Source of the DNA: Tubiluchus corallicola
Taxonomy: Eukaryota > Priapulida > Priapulimorpha > Priapulimorphida > Tubiluchidae
Length of the DNA stretch: 64,000 nt
Direction: 5' to 3'
Assembly: GCA_030141605.1 (NCBI GenBank)
Contig: JAQGDQ010000204.1
Location: forward strand, 267,806-331,805
Under the pieces are notes generated by a model that was given only the letters and a program-made list of their open reading frames with translations, was not told where the DNA came from and made no database searches. Below are positions 26,501-39,856 of the stretch, one piece after another. The translations under genes were made by a program, and so were the position numbers. How positions within the stretch are numbered: position 1 is the stretch's first letter; each line of letters starts with the position of its first letter.

Positions 26501-29500
26501 AAACTCTTCCTAAATACCTAAGTATTATAAATCTTAGCCTGAAACTGCATTTTGTTCTTTGCGCTATATCGTTAAACGCAAGGCCAAGCCTTCTGGGAAG
26601 TTAGGCTTATTTCGATGTTCGGCAAAAATGTTAGAAGGATTTAGTATGCGCTATGCTTAGTAAAATTAGTAAAATTATGTGTAATTAGTAAAATCAGTTT
26701 AAAGTTACAATTATTTCACGCCTGAGTGCTCCATTTTAAATGTTCACTTTTCCACCAATGACGTCATTCATCGACAGAAGGAAAGTTCCGTGTAAAGTAT
26801 AATATAATAAGTTTTTGCAAAAAATTGATTTTTTCAAATTTTTACATAAACATTTTTACATTTTTGCATTAGTTAAGCGGTAGAAGTTTGAATTATTTTA
26901 ACAAGCGCACACTTTCGAAAAGTCACAATGTACTTACGAAAATCACGAGGTCCACTAGTTACCTCATAATTTTCAAGTGAATGGCGGCTACCACCGCGTT
27001 TGAAAATTTTTATTCAGTGGTGCTATAAACGAATTTTATGCTTTATAAACAGTTTCTTTTAAATTTCTTTGTTGTATTTTCCTAAGTTTAAATGACAGAA
27101 GTAAGACCAACCCAACATGCTAAATGGCATGTCCTTTTCTTTAAAGTTCTGCTGTTATAACGCAATTATAAATATCACCATTTTATTTACACTGTTAGTC
27201 TAATTTTGGTGAATGTTGGGAAATTGGCTCTGAAATGTTCAGTAAGCCAGAGATTAGACTAAACTAAATTTTGTAATTAATAATAGGCAGGCATAAACTC
27301 TTTTATTTTACGCAGATGTTCATGAATGAAACTTGGTTTAAGCTTACCCATTTGTCTTTCTTCTTGTAGGATACCGAGGGGCACCAGGGACATTGGTGGA
27401 AGGAGACATGTTAATACCAGATGATGTGAGCAGCTTTTCTTACAAATACCTTGCTAACGGCACGTTCTCTCTGACAGCAAATTCGCAAGAGTGAAATGCA
27501 ATGCGAGTTACTGTCGGTAAAAAATTGCAAACTCCTCGAGAGAGGCTGCGAGTTGAGTTACTGTCTAATGCAAACGTCTCGGCGAGTTGCTCTCGACACT
27601 TCTCGCAGTGAATAGAGGTGTGGGTGTCAGTTCACACTTGCTGTCCCAGCAAGTTTTGCTCTCTAGTTTGAGCATGCTAGGGAATTACTTGGCGAGTTAA
27701 CGTAGCCAGATAACTCATTAGTCTGAATGCGCCATAATTATTACAATAAGCTGACTAGTTGACATCTATATATCTATTATCTATCTAATTGAAAAACTGA
27801 AAAAGAAAATTACTTACTTTGCTGATTTTTTTACAGGCTCAGCTCCGTGGTGGCATCAAGAATGAGTGGTATCGATGGCCCAAAAAGAATGGTTACGTAG
27901 AAATACCATACGTGCGTGACAACTCTCTAGGTGACACAGTTTATATTTCAAAACTAAAATATAGCGTACTATTTCTAAAGCCTATGATACACCAAGCGTC
28001 CTGCATCTCGAAGCAAAAAATAACGTAATTATTGACAATGGATGACGAAGCCAAAAATTTTGTCAGCGGACATTAGAAGCTCTTCCTATTTTTTGAGCAT
28101 CTGGGGTCCAGCGTCTGTTTTTCAACCAGCCAATAATGACTGAGACTGCGATAGCATCTCTTGAACTATTTTATACACTACCAAATAGTTTCACCATAGC
28201 ACATTGTATCACAGCGCTGGCTGTTTCTATTGACTGAACGTCGTACTACATTCTCCCGGTTGACGTTAAATTAAAACTTTTGCCGAGTTTTCGTCACAGT
28301 TATTTGGTTTGCCTATTTAAGGTCATAGACTTTTCTTCTTACCAGGTTCTAATCAGTATCAGGCCTTTTTGGACGCCGTTGCAGACTACAACTATTACAC
28401 CTGCATTAGATGGATACCGAGAGGATCTGAAAGCAATTACGTTAGACTTATAAATGGTGGTGGGTAAGTATTGCCATTTCAAAAATTCCTTGTACATTAC
28501 ATAAACTTTTCAAAATCCACATCCTAGAATGATTATTTTTAAAAAGCGAATTCTTCTGTACTTTACAAATCAGTTCTGTATTAAATATTAAGGCAACCAA
28601 CACAGTTTGTTTCCGAACTCTGCCAATACCGAGGCCAGTTCGTACTGTGATGTTGTCGCTGTAAAATAACAAACAAAGGGTATACAAACCAGCTTGTACA
28701 GGAAGAAAACCGTCTCAGTTTACTCAGGAAACAGCTTGTTGATGTGAACTCGTCTATAATAGTATACCAAGTTTTTTTTCTATTTTTCAAAATACAATGG
28801 GAAGAACAGAACTAATTACAGTTACAAACATTAAGAAAGGGGGAAAATGATATTGTATGGGCTCTCAGTAATAATAATAATAATAATTTCATTCAAGGCA
28901 TAGTCCAAGGATCACAAGTTAAGTAACTTGATACTTATTTCCAAAGTGATACTGATTATTATTACCCGCACGTTACTTGCTTGCTTGGTCGAAGAATCAG
29001 CGGCACTATTTTTCAAATCTTTGGTATGACTCGGCCGAGAGTTGAACTCACGACCTCCCGAGTGGTAAGCCAGCACGCTACCATTGAGCTACGAAACCCG
29101 ATAAAAGTGTATTATGTTTACTAGCCCATAGCTTGCTGTACCAAGTCAGTACAAACAACATGGAGAATCTTATCTTTTAACCAGCTAACATACACATCGT
29201 GGAAGATTTGTGTAAAGTGAGCCATTGTTTACACAGTTGATTCGGACCAAGCAAGTTCTTCTTGTTAGTTTTTACGTTTAAATAACACTTTATCATTAAA
29301 CTTCATTTGAACTTTAAAATATAGCCGTTATTAGGTAGCAAACGGAATTAACTACTTGCTACTTTTTCTAGGCACGAAACTTTTTCTAATGCTGTGTAAC
29401 AACCACTTTCCACCATTAGTTTTACTAAGTATAAGACCCAGAAAAGTTAAGTTAAATACCCCTACTGCTGTACGAATATGTTAACTGTTTTTGCTTTTCC

Positions 29501-30628
29501 ACGTAGCTGTTGGTCGTACATTGGTCGCCTAGGCTGGGGACAGCAGGATTTGTCTCTAGGATCTGGATGCGAGTACAAATCCACGGCTATCCATGAAATG
29601 ATGCACGCAGCAGGGTTCTACCACACCCAAAGCAGAACTGATCGTGATTATTATGTAACTACGTACATGGAGAACTGCATGTCAGGTAGGTAATCTTTAA
29701 GTTAGTATAAAAGCTTTTTTATAGGGTTAAGAAAGGGAATGTTAAAGTATGCTCCAAAAAACTTCTCGTACAAAGTCATATTACTTAGCATTACGGTTAC
29801 CTGTTTGAAAGACTTATGTAATTGGAAATTATTAAAAAGATGAAATGTTTTGCGCCAGATGGCAAAATGCCATTGTACCATTATGCCAAGTCTGTACCAC
29901 TGGCTCAGCAAAAAAACGTATTATTGATCTTATTGACAGTACAAATCATTTACATTTTTACAGTGTGTTATGAATGCTCTGATTATTTCAAACTTTAAGC
30001 TAAAACGACTTATCGTTAAAATGGTTACGCCTAGTGGCTATCTCCGGAATTTGATTTACATGTTTTATACAGCATTACTGATAACGCAAGCTCTGTATGC
30101 AGTAAGACAAGATGTAAGTGATACAAATTTCAAGACGAATTTTTAAAGCATTACTCATGAAGAGCGTATCCTTTAATGTAAATGTACAAAGTGTTCTCCT
30201 ATACCTAAACTAGGTGCATCTACTTTTGTAATGCCATTATGGCAAATTTTCAGTTAATTTCTTTATTGTTTCAACCTAAAATTTCAATTTATGTACCTTG
30301 ATGTAACTATGTTACTCTTTACTTCATTTTAAGTTATCGTATGCCTTGTTATATGCCTATTTTCCAATTTTTTTCAGGACAAGAACATAATTTCGATAAG
30401 CAATCATTAGACCAAATCGACCTGTATGGAACTTACGATATCTTCTCAGTCATGCATTATGATTGCTATTCCTTTTCTAAAAACGGAAGGCCTACCATCA
30501 CCGCAAAAGGTGATTCGTCTTGCACACAAAGCTTGGGACAGCCATACGTGGGCGGTGGTTTTCGACAGAGTGACATTGACAAACTCAACTCAATGTACGG
30601 ATGTTACACCACGAGACCAAGAGTGTAA
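26348..30628 (+). CDS. Secreted astacin-family zinc metalloprotease, 6 exons
   Basis: Exons: 26348-26438, 27370-27425, 27837-27930, 28346-28463, 29507-29685, 30378-30628; 262 residues, all junctions in phase. Residues 1-16 (MKLLAILFLCLSVAFA) form a signal peptide. The propeptide contains VEGD (about 41-44), matching the Asp-switch of astacin proenzymes. The mature protease should begin near residue 55, before EWYRWP and IPYV. The zinc site is HEMMHAAGFYH at 149-159, with E150 the catalytic base; the Met-turn SVMHY (203-207) supplies Tyr207. The residue after the third His is Thr instead of the usual Glu (HTQSR). Cys at GGGC, GSGC, YTC and the C-terminal YGC fit the family disulfides. The protein ends just after the catalytic domain, with no ShKT, EGF or CUB domain. 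It lies between the two cPLA2 copies; a functional link is not evident. Confidence 0.92.
26449..26492. repeat. (AT)n microsatellite
   Basis: Pure AT run at the start of astacin intron 1. Confidence 0.95.
28868..29103 (-). mobile_element. tRNA-derived SINE
   Basis: On the minus strand the element opens with a tRNA-like head: TAGCTCAATGGTAGCGTG (A-box type) and GAGTTCAACTC (B-box type), about 35-40 bases apart. A tRNA-unrelated body follows, ending in an (ATT)n tail at 28868-28887. It sits in astacin intron 4. The head lacks a matching acceptor stem, so it is not a functional tRNA gene. Confidence 0.8.
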
Positions 30629-30936
30629 TTTGTTTGTTCATTTTTGAACGTGCAAGGTGTGTATTTAAGCAAACCACCAAGATGTATATGTAGTTAGCAA
30701 CATAATTCTACAAAACATTTCAAACAAATGCCAGGTTTATCTGAAAAGTCTGCCAGATATATATAAGGAATGAAGCTTGTAATGTATGTGGATATCACGT
30801 TCCAAACTACATTTACATGTGTAACCTGCTTGGTGTTTTTGCTTAAATCATGATTTACTTTAATCATAATTAAATGATGTACCTGATTACTTTTGGGTGA
30901 AAATTTATGGCTGATCTATTGGATGGAAAATTTATG

Positions 30937-30942
30937 AATAAA
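30937..30942 (+). other. Polyadenylation signal of the astacin gene
   Basis: AATAAA 309 bases after the stop, the first suitable signal. Confidence 0.5.
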
Positions 30943-31328
30943 GATGCCGAAGACCCGGCATTGCTTCTGTATTCAAATTAAAACTACATGTATACAGATA
31001 TAATGACACATTCTAAAGAAACGATTTATGTGTACAGACCTTTTTGGATATTGTTTGATATATGATGTAGTTTATTTTAATCTGAGATGGTTAGAGCACG
31101 TACATACAGTGTCTAGAAGTTCAGCGTTACATCGCCTACAACTTACAATTTTGGTTAGTTGTAATACATGCAATTAATAAAAATATTAAATTTATATCTA
31201 AATTAGATTAAGATATAACCACGTGTTAAATACAAGTTATCATAAAAGAAAAGACAACTTCTGATCTGTTCGTGTTTCAGTATAGACAAATTATGCTATA
31301 ATAAAATGTCGTCTTGTTTAAAATGAAG

Positions 31329-31330
<2 letters not shown>

Positions 31331-31385
<55 letters not shown>
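31331..31385. repeat. (GA)n microsatellite
   Basis: About 26 GA units in the spacer after the astacin gene. Confidence 0.95.
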
Positions 31386-31389
<4 letters not shown>

Positions 31390-32589
31390 TAAAATGCTCA
31401 TGTGTTGCTAACAAACCATGATGTTGATAAGAAAGTACAACACTGTAAACATGACTAGCAGTACAGCTTGATGCTGACAACAAATAGTAACAAAGTGTGA
31501 CAAAAGCATAAAGCTTGTAGAAAGCGTCAAGAAACCATATGATAACAATAAGAATTAAAGTAAAGAAACAATAACGGTAACAAGGTAAGTCAACAAAGAA
31601 AGTGCAAGTAATAAAGTTGGAAAACGTTGGAAATTATTTAAAAAAGTGAACAAATGTGGCTTAGCTGAAACGAATATCAAAATATTGCCAATAAACTGCA
31701 AAGAAAGCACGACGACGACAATAAGCAGAAAAAATTTGCAGGACAGTAACAAAGTTTAAAAAAATACATTTGTAGCAAATTTATGCCAAATTTAGGCAAA
31801 ACTCATTCAAAAATCTATAAGAAAAAAGAGACACACGTACATTAGTAATCTTTACAAATTTTGATCAGTTACATATTTACAAAAAAAAATTACACTCAAA
31901 ATTAGACTCAAAAATTACACGCAAAAGAAGAATCTCTTGCTTCTATTGTGTTTACAATGTCAACGGCCAAAAATATTTTACATATTTGATTTTCAGTTAA
32001 GTTGCATTCCTTGTTAAAAATATGTGGTCTTGCTTGTTTCTGCTTAGATATCATCAGTTTAAAATCTACATTATATTTTTGGCATGTATATTTGATATTA
32101 TTACTCATACATCTTAAAACCGAATAAAAACTTTGCTGTGCAAAAAAGACGCCAAACTATTAAAGCTTTGAAAACATTTATAGAAGAAGTTCACATATCT
32201 AGCTATAATTTGGATACTAAGCCTTATAACATTGCAAATGTAGGGCAGAAAATACCTATGTGATTTTCTTGGAAGTTTCGTGAAAATGGTGACAAGAAAC
32301 TGTTCATAAAATCTGTAGAAAAAACTGTCTACATGAAGCAATTATAATAAACTCCAATAAAAACATAATCCTCGTAACAGAATGAATTTAAGTATGACTC
32401 TATTAAAATCTAATAAAAACTTTATGCGGATAAAGAAACTACATATCAAAAAAACTTTGGTCTTTGATGCTTGAAACAAACGGTAATTAAGCATTTTATT
32501 TTATTTTATTTTATTAGACATGTTATATCGCATCTGCCTTGTTACTTTGGTCATCTATCCGCTTTTATTAGACTTGTCGAAAGATTCTG

Positions 32590-32820
32590 ACACTGTCAAA
32601 AGAAAAAATGTTAAACTCCTTAGAAAAATCTTGGAAGATGATAACATCCCCACAGTTAGTATTCTGCTGGAAAATTTCAAAGTATAAATTAGACGCGAAG
32701 GCAAATTATAGAAACTTTTTTCAATTTATTGGCGTGCCTCTGGGAGACTCCCTTAGTTCCATTTTATTTTCTTTCAATTTGGCTGTTGCTTTGGAGAAAT
32801 CTACAGTTATATAGAACAGG
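32590..32820 (+). pseudogene. Reverse-transcriptase remnant
   Basis: The frame 32608-32814 contains FQFIGVPLGDSLSSILF, matching the conserved GxPQGDxLSPxLF reverse-transcriptase motif, with Leu replacing Gln and Ser replacing Pro. The YxDD box is not found in frame. Clade unresolved. Confidence 0.55.
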
Positions 32821-34411
32821 TTCACTTGCAAAACAACAATGACATGACTTTGTATTAGATCCAAACAAGTTACCATATGAAGTAAGGTGATATTTCTTTT
32901 CCGGCGAAATGAAAAGAAGAGACTGAAATCACCAACGAACTGTTCCAGATTATGTCCAAGAAATGAAATTAAAGTTAAACGAAAACAAGATTTTGATATT
33001 AAATGTACAAAAATGTTATGAAGCCTAGATGACATGTACATGCATATCTGGGTAGTCTCTGAGACTTTGAAGAAGGTGTCAAAAGAAGAAAAATATAGGT
33101 TCCAGTAGTTTTCACAAAACTTATAAAAGTCTTCAGTAACAAAAGTATTAGAGTGAGCTGTGAATTTACGATTTCAACACTCTCGCTCTCGTATCTTCTA
33201 TTTCTCTGTACAGTTCAGAATTCTGGAGTTGAAAATAAATAATCAATTCAACCATCAAAGAAACCACAAGACAAATTGCCCACACGGTGGATTTCATACA
33301 AAAAGATCTCTTTGGAACATCTCTAACTATAAAAGATACTCACTTTGGAGAGCAGTTAAAAATCTCTCGTGTGATGGCAGGTGGACAGTTGATATCTTTG
33401 GACGTTTTAGCATGCGTCAGGACAGAATGCTTGGCGGTGAATAACGGTAAACATGATGGTGGCAAGCAGAGTGTATAGAAAAATGGTAATTTTCTTGCGC
33501 TATAAACACTTTGTAAGAAAAACATGATGAAGACAAACACACTACAAAAAATGTAGTCACTTACTCTTTGCTGTTAGATGATTGACCAGCCAAATGTATT
33601 TTATTATTACTGATGTTACTAAAATGTTGTATTTATACTGTTCACGTATATAAGGTTAACCATTCTCTCCTGAGTGCAATTGAGCCAATTGTTTTATCAA
33701 ATGAAGCGTGATAATAATTGTGATGCCCATTATTCTTTTATTGCACTTGGGACTTGCACCATGGAGATACCTGTATCAGATGCAGTTTGTTTTGTAAATC
33801 CACTACAAATAAATAATGTTTAAGCCAAACTACGAAGAAACGTGTTTAGTGTTGAAAATAAATCGAAAGGGTAATGTTGCAAAGCTGTACAATACTTTCA
33901 GCAAGCAGTTAATAAAACATGAGATTGACCGTGAAAAAGATATGAATTCAACGTTTACACCAAAGTTACTATAACACTGCTGTAAACAAAAAGAAAGTAT
34001 GCATGTTGTTCACAAAAAACTGTAACGAAAAAATGATGCTGTTGAGTGTCGCGGGCCACTGTCATTTATAAAGCTTACTCGTTTAGGGAGTAGAAAATAC
34101 GCAAAACAGTAAAAGGCTCAGCAATGTCTTATTATTATGCCGCTTTAGTTGTGATAATTTTACATGCTTAGCAGAGAAACAACAGAAACAATTTCCAATG
34201 TCTTTGGTTTTCTTAGTTGCATAAGGGAAAGTAAGTCTAATACCCAGTGGTGCGGTTTTCAAACTTCACTGTCCTTTAATAATGTTATTCACCATAATTA
34301 TTAGTTGGTAACAAACAAGTGATTTTTGGCAATCCAGCAAAAGTGTCCTTGTCAGTGTCAAAGTTTGTGTAATTCCAGATTGTTATAACGACGCAAATAC
34401 ACACTGTGTTA

Positions 34412-34540
34412 TAAGCTCACACTAGAGTTATTCACAACTGCTTTACAACAATCGGCAAACATTAAACAATTCCCAAAAACGGCAAATGACACGTCATAGT
34501 CTTTTTATAACATCTAAATACGCACAGCAGAATTATATAT
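34412..34540 (+). repeat. Dispersed repeat, copy 2
   Basis: Same ordered blocks as 24043-24190, same orientation, roughly 75-80% similar by eye. Confidence 0.65.
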
Positions 34541-34734
34541 AAACTTTATTTATTTTAAGTGGATTGACATACAGTAATATTACTGATCGGAGTTGTTACA
34601 TTGTGCAACAAAGACATTTTAGTTGAGAACAGATATATATACAACTGGTTATCAAGAGGCCGTAATGAGTTGGCATGTCAATAAATTAAAACAAAATGTG
34701 ATTTAGAAGCACGTCATGCGGTACAGTACCGCTA

Positions 34735-35215
34735 CTATTATTATCACCAGCTGCAAACCAATTCATTTTTTGCATTGAAGTCGCCTACTATAACTAACAA
34801 GTCATGTTGAATTTTTATTGCTTTTTCAAGACTAGTATCAAAGGCTTTTATGAAGTTTTCAACAGAAGTAGCTGATTGATTTGGTGGACCATCATATACG
34901 GCAAAGATAATTTTTTGTCACGTGTCCTTATTTTTAACCAAACGTTTTCGCCCAAAACTGGGTCACTTTCCAGATCATTTACTCTAGAATGAACAAGGCA
35001 ACTGCCGTCATACATTGCTCATCAAAGTTTTGAACCATAATTAAACTATTGGCCCGGGCTTAAGCCATGTTTCGCTTAGTGCTAGGATTTCCAGGTATAA
35101 TGAACCCGCTAATTCAATTAATTCTTCAAGTTTTAAGTAAGAATCGTTAGCTAGCAGACTCTGGACATTGGCAGGTACAAATGACAGGTTGCCCATTAGT
35201 GGGCTGGGATTCAAG
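34735..35215 (-). pseudogene. LINE endonuclease fragment
   Basis: On the minus strand, pieces of an apurinic-type endonuclease appear in order: NVQSLLAND then LEELIELAGSLYLEILALSETWLKPG (about 35040-35180), and LLVIVGDFNAKN (about 34755-34800). Frames are interrupted. The ILALSETWL and GDFNA motifs indicate the CR1/Jockey type. Confidence 0.7.
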
Positions 35216-35418
35216 TCAACGTCACCTTATAATAAGATCAATAAACTTACGGTAAACTAAGGCTTAAGCCCATAATTAAACTAACAGTTAAACTAGCCAT
35301 AATTAGGATATTAGAAAGATTTGGTAATAGTGTGTATTTACTGTAAGTGTATTGAAAAAATGCATTTTAAGGTAGTGTCGCCACAATAAAGGTAACAGAA
35401 CACCTTTAGTGGTAATGT

Positions 35419-36037
35419 CAGAGGCGTAGCAAGATGGGCAACAGGAGGCAATCTGCAAGGGGAGAGGCGTCTAGAATTCAATGACTGTTAATTATTAATT
35501 ACTAATCCGACATTAAGAAAACAATTAAACTGCAAAAAATTGCCAAACCACAAATCATCGTAGCTGACTTAGTTACTACATTGAGCATAGAAAAAAGGCT
35601 AATTTTGTTGTTATTTAACCGCCAGTGTCGTATGGCGCGTGACTCAGCAGATCGATAATTTTGGGAGAAACAGCGACATTTCTCTAAAATACCGATTGTA
35701 TAAACCTGTAGTGTTCTGTATCTTTCATAATCTTTTGTATGTTTAATACTTTTGTATGTTTTAATACTGGAGCTGAATCTTTAAGGACTGCCGTGTTTAT
35801 GAACAACTTATGCAGAGAAGAGTTTATTCTGGCGCAGTACCGCAAATCAAACTCAATGTGATTCTCAGAAAAAAATCGTTAATCTTTATCCCATCATGTC
35901 GAAAAAGGAAAGCCTGGCTCAGGGATGCAAAAAACGCACACAATTTGTGGATTCAGCCACGAAACAAATCACCAAAACATTAGAAATGTATGGCGCTTGA
36001 AGTTTTTTGCAACCGGGCGCCACTTGCTACGTCACTA
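35419..36037. mobile_element. hAT-like non-autonomous element (possible)
   Basis: The left end CAGAGGCGTAGCAAG (35419-35433) and the reverse complement of the right end (36023-36037) match at about 12 of 15 positions. CAGNGGCGTAGC termini are typical of hAT elements. The 619-base interior has no transposase. No 8-base target duplication was found. Confidence 0.4.
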
Positions 36038-36945
36038 TGTATTATGTAACTTTAAGGCCACAAATAGTTTTTCTTTCAGTTTCTGTTACTAAAATGGTCT
36101 GTGAACGAAATCAATTGTTGTGCAAGTATCAAGTATTGCTATTGTATTTTATGAAATGGTGGCCACTATTGTGTGGTCGATCTTAAATCACGTGTGTGTT
36201 AATTATAAAACCCTCGCTGTACCAAAAAATAAAACTAGCCGACTGTACAACAGTTGGGTAACGTAACCTGTGACAGAAACTATATGCGCTTCCCTCACTT
36301 GCCACATTCTAAGGCGATGCCTTCCTGTAAACTTTCTATTACTTGAAACAATAACATGCTTAACTAGAGGCAAACTTCCACCATTACTGCTCATTGTGTC
36401 TCTAAAGACATTGACTTATAGCACTTTTTGGCATTGAAGGCAGCATATGCAAAGCTGGTTTTGCTAGTCAGAGAGTCAGAGATTTTCAGTTAAAATTTGA
36501 GCAAAGTTACGTCCAATATTGGTTAGTATCATTTTTTTATTATTACCTTATATTACTTACATACATTTATTAGGCCTACTTAGTTTGGCTGTTGCGATTC
36601 AATAAAATCTTTGCCATTTAAAATTATTCACTTTAAATTCATTTTCATTAACTTGTTTATTTTGTTGAACTGGCAGTTCGTAGACGTCTATCGATAATAT
36701 ATTTACTTTTCTCAATAAACTGAATAGTGTGAAAATGAAAACGGAAATGAAAACGGAAACAAAATTTGGTTCTGGGTTATTACTTTGCCAACGTGTGTGT
36801 GTGCATGATACGCCCATCGTGTAGTTGGAATAACATCCAGGCCTAGTTTTTCTCACTTCGTGAAGCTTTCTTTTCACCAAACTGTAGTTATACTTGTGAT
36901 TTTACCAGAAATTCTGCAGCCAGTTGATCCGCAATAACAAAAACA

Positions 36946-36974
36946 ATGCCTTACGACGACACGACTTCAAATAA
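36946..36974 (+). CDS. cPLA2 B exon 1
   Basis: ATG begins MPYDDTTSN and two bases of Lys before GTAAGT. Its phase equals copy A exon 1 although the residues are unrelated. Acidic, in contrast to the basic leader of copy A. Confidence 0.55.
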
Positions 36975-37747
36975 GTAAGTGAAGTCATTTCTTTTATATT
37001 CGTAGTAACAAATTATTTTTCGGGAACTCGCACTCTATAAATAGACAAGATGTGAAAAATAAAAACTAAGAATGCTCAAAGAATTAGTACAAATCTACAG
37101 GAAATTGGCGAGTTTGTAAGATTGTTAATTCAGGTGTCCAACAGCGATCGCTTTACGTGAGAGGGTGCGTAGAGATCAACGCCATGGAGATCAATACTTT
37201 TGATTTTTTTTAAATGCGATGAAATGATTTTCAACTACTTAATATTTGATATTGTAAAATAGGATAATGAACACAGATGGAACAGTACACGTATTTTAAC
37301 TGTTGCTAGGAAGCACGGTAGTCTAGTGTTTTAAAACGTCTACATTGTAAGTAAAAGGTTCCAAGTTCAATTCCAGGCTGTGTTCCAACTTCGCTTGTTC
37401 TACTTTTCAATTTTGGTTTCAAAATTCAATTATTTGCGGATTTTTGTTACCGCAGCAAAATGTTCGGAACGTTGTGGCAGACTTAAAGTTAACTAAAGCT
37501 GCTTTGCTCATAATATTGTTCCTGATCAAACTGCAATTCCCAGTTACCTAGAGTCTGTGCTAAATATTTTTTTTGTTTCTTGCATAACCTCAACTTTACT
37601 CTTTGCAAAGATGCCAAAGAAACTTACTTTACAAAATAGTAATTCAGTTTATGGCAAAAAATCTCCGCTACACGCTAGGCCGTTCTTAGAAATCATGATC
37701 TTATATTAGTTTAATATGTTTTTGATATATGTATATTTAATAAATAT

Positions 37748-37812
<65 letters not shown>

Positions 37813-39798
37813 ATTGACAAAAAACATTGTAGACTTTGCATGGTAAGTTCGGGCAAAGAGGTACAGTTAGAAAACTCAAGACAGACTTAGGTGTTCGTTC
37901 CTAGTTTGTGGTCAGTCGGGTTTCTGCTGCCGTTGTTTGTTGAACTTTCCCAGGTGATGAACAATGGCGAGGAATTCTATTACGACTTTTATCATGTTTT
38001 GTGTAATTTTTGCAAGTCACACATCTAGGGTAACATATGAGTTATGTTATTCTTTTTATATTGAGTGTTATTAAATATAAACGTTCGCATGCAACACACT
38101 TACTATAGGCCTATATGTATATATGGTTTACTGCTTTCAATTGAAAATACCCCCCTGATTAGTGCTTTTCGTTGCATCGAAACTTTATTAGTCGCGGTAT
38201 GCAAACTGAAATCTCGATTTTTTTATAAATGCATATAATGCCATGCACGTCGAAAGCGTGATTATCCGTGTTTGAGAGGTCGGTAATCGAGAGAATTCGG
38301 TATTTGTAAGAAGAACGTCACGGATCCGAAATAAAGTCTGCTGGGAGCAACTAGAGACTACCTGTAAAATCCTTGTAGTATGCTAACGCTACTATGATTC
38401 CTCGCATTAAGATGTTCCTTAAACTTTTGGAATTACATCATTTCGTAAAATACAAAAGATAAACTTAGAACTCTTAAAACACTGAACTCCAGCAATGAAC
38501 TGTGATTATAACAACTGTACTTTCTTTTGTATAGGTTCTACGAATTTCGAACATTTCAGGTAAGAAAAACAATTTAACAGATTTTTCTTCTACTCGCTGA
38601 AGATAAAATAATGAAAAAATGTACATTTCCCCACATTTTGGATAGAGCTAATATTGATATAACTAAGCAGATTAGTTCATTTTTGCAAAGATGTGTGATT
38701 ATTTTTTGCTGAATGTTTAACTAGCCTGAACTGGACTTATTAGTGAAATAGTTACAAAATGTAATGTAATTATAACATTCCTTGTAGATTAACTTTCATA
38801 TAAGCCTGCATAAATTGGCGCTTAAAAGGAGATCACTACGATTTCAAGGCAAACGTGATCCACTCTGACACTAAAGAAAAAAACAAAGCACATGCTCCAT
38901 CCATCCAATGCAAACGCAACTATACGGAGGCGAAAATATTCTCCACCATGTTTTTGCTTACTGTTGGCCATTATTTTTAACCCTGTATTGTTTTTACTCT
39001 TTTTTTAGGTTTTGGTGTGTATGTGTTCTACTATTTTAATTTCGTAACTCTTCCTTCGCACACAGAATTAAAAATTTTAAATAAAATTAATAAGCACAGT
39101 CAAGACACCGAAGCGTGATTAAAGATATTTTTTCTTCCACCAACTACAGGTACAGCATAAACCATGCATGAAACTGAACGTTACCGTTCTTCATGGAGAG
39201 AACATCACCAAAGGATACTGGGGCGACTATTGTAAGTACTTAATATACAATTGATAATCAGTCAGAATGAATAGAACTAGTCCGAACACACATTGGTTAC
39301 TCGCTTATAGATTTTCTTCTGATCACTTACCGTTGCCATAGCCGTTTTTGTAAAAGTTTAGAATACTAACCAGTTCTGTTGCGATGACAAAAAATTATTA
39401 CATGACCAACGAGAACGCAAACAGTATCACGGCGGGGATTTGTAGAGTTACCTGATAAGCGAGTAACCCAAAAATTAAAGAACATTTAAACAAAGGAATA
39501 TATTAGCGTTAGCAACCACAATAATTTTACAGTTGGTGTTTGTTGCTTACAGTTGACACACCGGATCCGTACGTTGTGCTACAAATGCCGAATTCTCTCG
39601 AATGTCGACATCAAACCCGGATAATCAGCAATGAAGTGAATCCTGTCTGGAATGAAACATTCAGCTTTCATTTTGATCCTGCTAATAAAGATACGATGAA
39701 ATTATGTAAAACTTCTTGTTTAAACGTTAAATTTTTACCCAATGACATGTGGACTTACAAACAAATACCCCCCCCCCCTTGCTCTCTCCCCTTCACTG

Positions 39799-39856
<58 letters not shown>

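Larger units (their letters stand above)
30950..34410. other. Intergenic region with retroelement debris
   Basis: No intact gene seen. Holds a (GA)n tract at 31331-31385, a reverse-transcriptase remnant near 32590-32820 and short decayed frames at 32100-32340 and 33160-33480 that I could not assign. Confidence 0.55.

Noticed and set aside
29027-29103. Functional tRNA gene on the minus strand
   Set aside because: A and B boxes are present, but no acceptor stem closes and a SINE body with (ATT)n tail follows.
37964-38029. Alternative first exon of cPLA2 copy B
   Set aside because: Ends in phase 0 while exon 2 needs two preceding bases; joining gives a stop in exon 3.
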